Shown here one piece after another: positions 7,533-10,784 of a stretch of 10,784 nucleotides of DNA. The notes below the pieces were generated by a model, which made no database searches, was not told where the DNA came from, and was given only the letters and a program-made list of their open reading frames with translations. Source of the DNA: Ectocarpus siliculosus. Taxonomy: Eukaryota > Sar > Phaeophyceae > Ectocarpales > Ectocarpaceae. How positions within the stretch are numbered: position 1 is the first letter of the stretch; each line of letters begins with the position of its first letter. The DNA lies in assembly GCA_000310025.1 (NCBI GenBank), contig FN649741.1, positions 2,799,772-2,810,555 on the forward strand, in the 5' to 3' direction. The translations under genes were made by a program, and so were the position numbers.

Positions 7533-9963
7533 GTAAGAGGTTCCAGAGGGGGGCTGTGTAGGGAAGGAACTGAGGGGTTCCAAGGAAAGAGCGATTTATG
7601 TTTAGTAGGACGGGGAAACGCGCGTTCAACATGTAGGATGCCCGAAGAATCCTTCGGCAAACCAAGGAACTGCTGCAGGTAGATACATGGATGCAAAGCA
7701 GGAGCGGGTGCGTGAATCTCGTCGGCAACACACACATACGTCATGTTTATTGTTGCTGGAAAAAGAGACTGCCTGTGCGCAAATCCGATGAAGAGAGTGC
7801 GCTGAACACTCTTGCGTACTCTCAGCATGCCAAACCTGGCGTGGATATCGTTTCGGGCGGGGTCGAACCACCTCTTTCTGGTCCATGTGGTGCGAGCTCG
7901 GCTCATGCTGGCACCTATCTCTACACCACGGCCAGGTCGTGTCCAGTCATTCCTTCCCGAATCGAGACGGGTTGTTCCTACTTCCACCGAGTTATTTGCT
8001 CGTGACAACTGCAGCATTTTCCGATGAAAAAATGGTGTGCATACTAGCGGTACATATGGCTGATCATCTCCCGGAATCAATCGTGTTCATGCCCCTTCAA
8101 TAGGTCTTCAAGTACTTTGATATTGGACTGACCGGGCGGCTCGACTACAATCAGTTTTTCGCGGCGATGACGAGGCTGAACTTCGTTGGCGTTCAGGTAA
8201 GACTCACGAAGTTGCCAAACGCACACTTGAACTCATATCTTCGTGCGGTGGGTCGCATTTTTGAAAAGATGTTCGTGTCGAGCGGCAGCAGGGCAAAGCA
8301 TACACACACACGGACGACAACAGCGGCAGTCGCAACGAGGTCAAAACAACCAACTTATGCTGGATAAACACGCTACACTCGACGCGATCGTGTATTCCGC
8401 ACATACCACTCAATGTGATTCGACACAAGCTAACTCGCCAACCGTGTGAAATGCTCAACAGTGAGTTCACACAGCCTACGATTTTCCCTGCAGATATTTT
8501 CATCGCAGGGGTACACAGCAATGATTCAACAGATGACACGCACACAAACACGTACCGTAGTTCGCTCCACCTTGCTGCCGATCTCACGTGTTTTTGTTCA
8601 CAGCGAGAGCTGGAGAGCTTGTTCGACCGTTACGACGAGGACTGCTCCAACACCATCGACTACAAGAACCTGTGCGACCACATCTTCGAAATGGGAGAAC
8701 ACATCGCTATGAACTCAACTTCGCGGTCAATGATCGAACGGGTGAGGTTTGGTGAAGAACAGCGGCGTTCTACGAAAGAGTGCACCTGCATCGAGTATGG
8801 TTGTTGAACGTGCGAAAATTTTGCCTGGGTGCTGATTGATGTTTCAAAGCCTACTAAGCCTTCGGAGGGTCAGTTCATGACACAGACAGCGTTTGAGTGG
8901 ACCCCAAGCGTCATGCATCACGCCCAAAATAGGGCACGGAGGAGAGGCATGCACATGTGGATCCTTGTATCCCTCCCATGTTAATGCACGGGTATATGGT
9001 CACACAGCACTCGTACCGCAAATCGCATCTATTACTGCTGCTCTGATGTGTTTTTTAATCGCACAAGAAGCATAGTACCATCGTAGACACACGAACGTTA
9101 CACGTGTAATGGTCAAGCCGCCGCCCAACACACGCTCCCAGCACGTCCTTTACAGGCAACAATTTACCCCCTCTCCTCAGACAAGTGTCCGTCCATCTAA
9201 AAAACAACATTGCTCAACCCACCCATCCCAGCCAAGCAACGCCGAGCTAATCGAAGCGGTTCGAGTGTCGAGTACCATCCAGAAATCTGAACCCAACCAA
9301 TCCAATCCGAAACAGTTCAAGGCGCAAATATTCGAACGCGGGGGAGTGAGCGGCCTCCTGGCGCTGCGGAAGCATCTGGACAGCATGGACCTGAACGGCT
9401 CGGGGCTCTTGGAGAGGTCTCAGCTGATCCAGGCCCTGACGAACTTCGGCATCGACGTGGACGACGGTCCGGGTGGAGACATCGAGAAGATCATGGGGTT
9501 CTTCGACCGCGACGTGGTGGGCCGAATCATCATCCACGAGTTCCACAGAGGGCTGCGGGTGCGTGCCGTCAGTTGGGATGTTTTCGTTTTTGGGGTTCGG
9601 GGTCGTGCATGCATGGTGATTGGATTGGGTTAGGATGCTAGAGGCAACGATGAAAGAACACGCTGAAAAAAAGACTGCCGCTTGAAAATCACAGCACTGC
9701 CGACACCTCTTATTGGTTTCCTTTAGTTCCGATCAACATGTTCACCTCGTAGTAGGTCGAAAGGAACAGCGTTTCCCCTCTCCCCGTTCGTTCAAATCTG
9801 CGAGGTGCGTTAGCAACAAAGGGTGAGCTTGCAACCCGGCCGCCTGCTTCCCCCTCCTTGACAGGGAAACATGCCGAAGAGGCGCCAGCTGGTGGTGAAA
9901 GGCGCGTACGAGCGTCTGTCTGCAAACTTCGGTGGTTCGGTGACGATGGATGTCATCCACAGG
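7419..9963 (+). CDS. Calcyphosine-like multi-EF-hand protein, 5 exons visible, 3' end incomplete
   Basis: Exons 7419-7532, 8104-8196, 8604-8741, 9316-9558 and 9865-9963 join in frame, all introns phase 0, giving 229 residues. The start ATG has G at +4 and lies shortly after a TATA-like sequence. EF-hand loops: 44-55 (DIGLTGRLDYNQ), 80-91 (DEDCSNTIDYKN), 140-151 (DLNGSGLLERSQ), 179-190 (DRDVVGRIIIHE) and a decayed one at 215-226. The linker MIERFKAQIFERGG and the segment FFDRD...EFHRGLRGNM match the calcyphosine family layout (ER.R..I..RG, then DRDGSG...EF.RA.RG.M). Family members are small soluble calcium-responsive proteins, common in flagellate protists. Every loop here departs from the canonical ligand set, so calcium binding may be weak. 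The family's last segment, around GVY.....HPDV, is missing; it should lie on an exon beyond 9963, probably outside the window. Confidence 0.85.
7533..8103 (+). other. EF-hand gene intron 1 (571 bases)
   Basis: GTAAGA to CAATAG. Nothing recognised inside. The 237-codon minus frame across it (7367-8080) shows no protein family features. Confidence 0.8.
8104..8196 (+). CDS. EF-hand gene exon 2: EF-hand 1
   Basis: Encodes residues 39-69, essentially one EF-hand (VFKYFDIGLTGRLDYNQFF). Loop 44-55 has Gly at position 3 and Gln at position 12 instead of Asp/Asn and Glu. Acceptor CAATAG|GTC, donor GTTCAG|GTAAGA, both phase 0. Confidence 0.85.
8197..8603 (+). other. EF-hand gene intron 2 (407 bases)
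   Basis: GTAAGA to TTCACAG. Contains a few CACA-type tracts; no gene or element recognised. Confidence 0.8.
8604..8741 (+). CDS. EF-hand gene exon 3: EF-hand 2
   Basis: Encodes residues 70-115, RELESLFDRYDEDC through SMIER. Loop 80-91 keeps D1, D3, S5, I8 and D9 but has Asn at position 6 and Asn at position 12. Acceptor TTCACAG|CGA, donor CGG|GTGAGG, phase 0. Confidence 0.85.
8742..9315 (+). other. EF-hand gene intron 3 (574 bases) with alternative acceptors
   Basis: No separate gene seen. Besides the acceptor at 9315, in-phase acceptors occur at 9180 (strong pyrimidine tract CCCCCTCTCCTCAG) and 9231, which would add 45 or 28 residues. The 9315 site was preferred because it restores the family linker. 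Confidence 0.6.
9316..9558 (+). CDS. EF-hand gene exon 4: EF-hands 3 and 4
   Basis: Encodes residues 116-196, from FKAQIFERGG to EFHRGLR. Loop 140-151 has Gln at position 12; loop 179-190 keeps Glu at 12 but has Val at 5 and Ile at 9. Donor CTGCGG|GTGCGT, phase 0. The 5' boundary is chosen by family similarity; an upstream start at 9181 is possible. Confidence 0.8.
9559..9864 (+). other. EF-hand gene intron 4 (306 bases)
   Basis: GTGCGT to TTGACAG with a pyrimidine-rich 3' end. Nothing else recognised. Confidence 0.75.
9865..9963 (+). CDS. EF-hand gene exon 5: decayed fifth EF-hand
   Basis: Encodes residues 197-229, from GNMPKRRQLVVKGAYERL to MDVIHR. It aligns with the calcyphosine segment after RG.M, which contains F.KLD..GDG.....D. 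The loop (215-226) has Ser at position 1, Gly at 5 and Val at 12, so it is not a working calcium site by sequence. Acceptor TTGACAG|GGA, donor AGG|GTAAGC, phase 0. Confidence 0.8.
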
Positions 9964-10784
9964 GTAAGCTTGCCGGATAGATGGGCGTATGGTAGCGCTC
10001 CTTCGCGACCCTTCCTTGCGATGGACAACGTCGACGATGGTCGTGGACGGTTCGTCTGCTGGGGATGGTCTCGACAAGAAAAACGTTCATTGCGGAATTT
10101 TGTATGTTCTTGCTGCCTGGTCCTTGTCCGTCCAGGTTTTGCAAGGAGACGGGATGCCTTGGGCGAGGCGAACGACTCAAATACAACATGAAACTTATTG
10201 ATAAATAGCTTGTTTTTTTTTATGTAACAACTCTTTGTCGTCGGTGCGATTGCACCAGAGGAGGAGGGAGAATGTGCTAGCTGGAAGTCGGTCTACCGCA
10301 ATAGGGTTTCCACGTGCAACCCAAAGGACGTACGTCCTCGCAAGCAATCAACATTGCTCTCTGTCGTCGTCTTCGAGCCCGAATGGACCTGGTCATATGA
10401 CCGCTCCCCTCTCCACGCACGTAGCGCGGCATGCTACTGTAGCTCAAAGCCGGATGTTCATGCCACCCTCCCGATCGTCTTCCATGCCTCCCTTTTCTCA
10501 ATAACGCCGTAAGTTCCTTCCGTCTCCCTGCCGATCCAGGTACTATCCTCGTCACAGCACTTCCAACTGTTGACTATTTAGTTGATGCATCATGCCTCAC
10601 CCCCCCCCCCCCCCCCCCCCCCTTTCACCCCTTGACACCCGGGGCTTTTTTGCGGCCACCCCCCCCCGGCAACACCCCTTTCTGGCTCAGGAAAAATTAA
10701 TCTCGACGAAAATCTAGGAAAAGTGATGCAGCCTTTTGGGCCCCTGGGCGAAGAACGCCCCCTGGAACTACACCGAAAGAAAGA
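9964..10784 (+). other. Non-coding right end, probably intron 5 of the EF-hand gene
   Basis: It starts with the donor GTAAGC. I searched for the expected next exon (GVY...HPDV-like) and found none. It contains a T-run near 10210-10221, C-rich sequence around 10600-10680, and no recognisable gene. Confidence 0.5.
10600..10622 (+). repeat. C23 homopolymer
   Basis: Twenty-three consecutive C, with a second shorter C-run about 40 bases later. The exact length may be unreliable in sequencing. Confidence 0.9.

Noticed and set aside
7367-8080. 237-codon minus-strand frame
   Set aside because: It overlaps EF-hand exon 1 and intron 1 on the opposite strand and shows no domain or splice support.
10541-10582. 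Possible terminal exon of the EF-hand gene after GATCCAG at 10540, phase 0, 13 codons then TAG
   Set aside because: The peptide (VLSSSQHFQLLTI) does not resemble the calcyphosine C terminus, and an in-phase acceptor followed by a short open stretch is expected by chance.

Overview
The window is nuclear DNA of a eukaryote with many introns. Two spliced genes account for nearly all of it, with introns of about 160-920 bases and GT-AG splice sites throughout. Long CAG, GGC and GCG codon runs in GC-rich exons, simple-sequence introns and tightly packed genes on opposite strands are the style of a stramenopile, most likely a brown alga. That assignment is an inference from style, not from a marker gene.

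Minus strand, 6907 down to at least 490: a nine-exon gene for a NEMP/TMEM194 (plant PNET2-like) nuclear-envelope membrane protein, about 821 residues as modelled. It has a signal peptide, a very long low-complexity lumenal region with two polyglutamine tracts, a cluster of about six hydrophobic segments, and the C-terminal LSQEEYEAQG helix typical of the family. All eight intron phases match across the junctions. The last exon is the weak point: its stop codon overlaps a good splice donor, and an open frame of compatible phase runs off the left edge, so the gene may continue to the left of the window.

Plus strand, 7419 to beyond the right edge: a gene for a calcyphosine-like protein with several EF-hands. 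Five exons (229 residues) are visible, all joined by phase-0 introns. The EF-hand fold is clear, but every calcium loop lacks one or more key ligands. The expected C-terminal part was not found in the last 820 bases.

The two genes are head to head with 511 bases between their start codons, which probably hold both promoters. The introns contain simple repeats, a G-quadruplex-type run, a decayed tandem duplication and a cluster of short repeated motifs. I saw no convincing tRNA, rRNA, CRISPR array, intact transposon or prokaryotic operon. Nothing indicates that the two genes share a pathway: one product belongs at the nuclear envelope, and relatives of the other are often found in flagellate cells.
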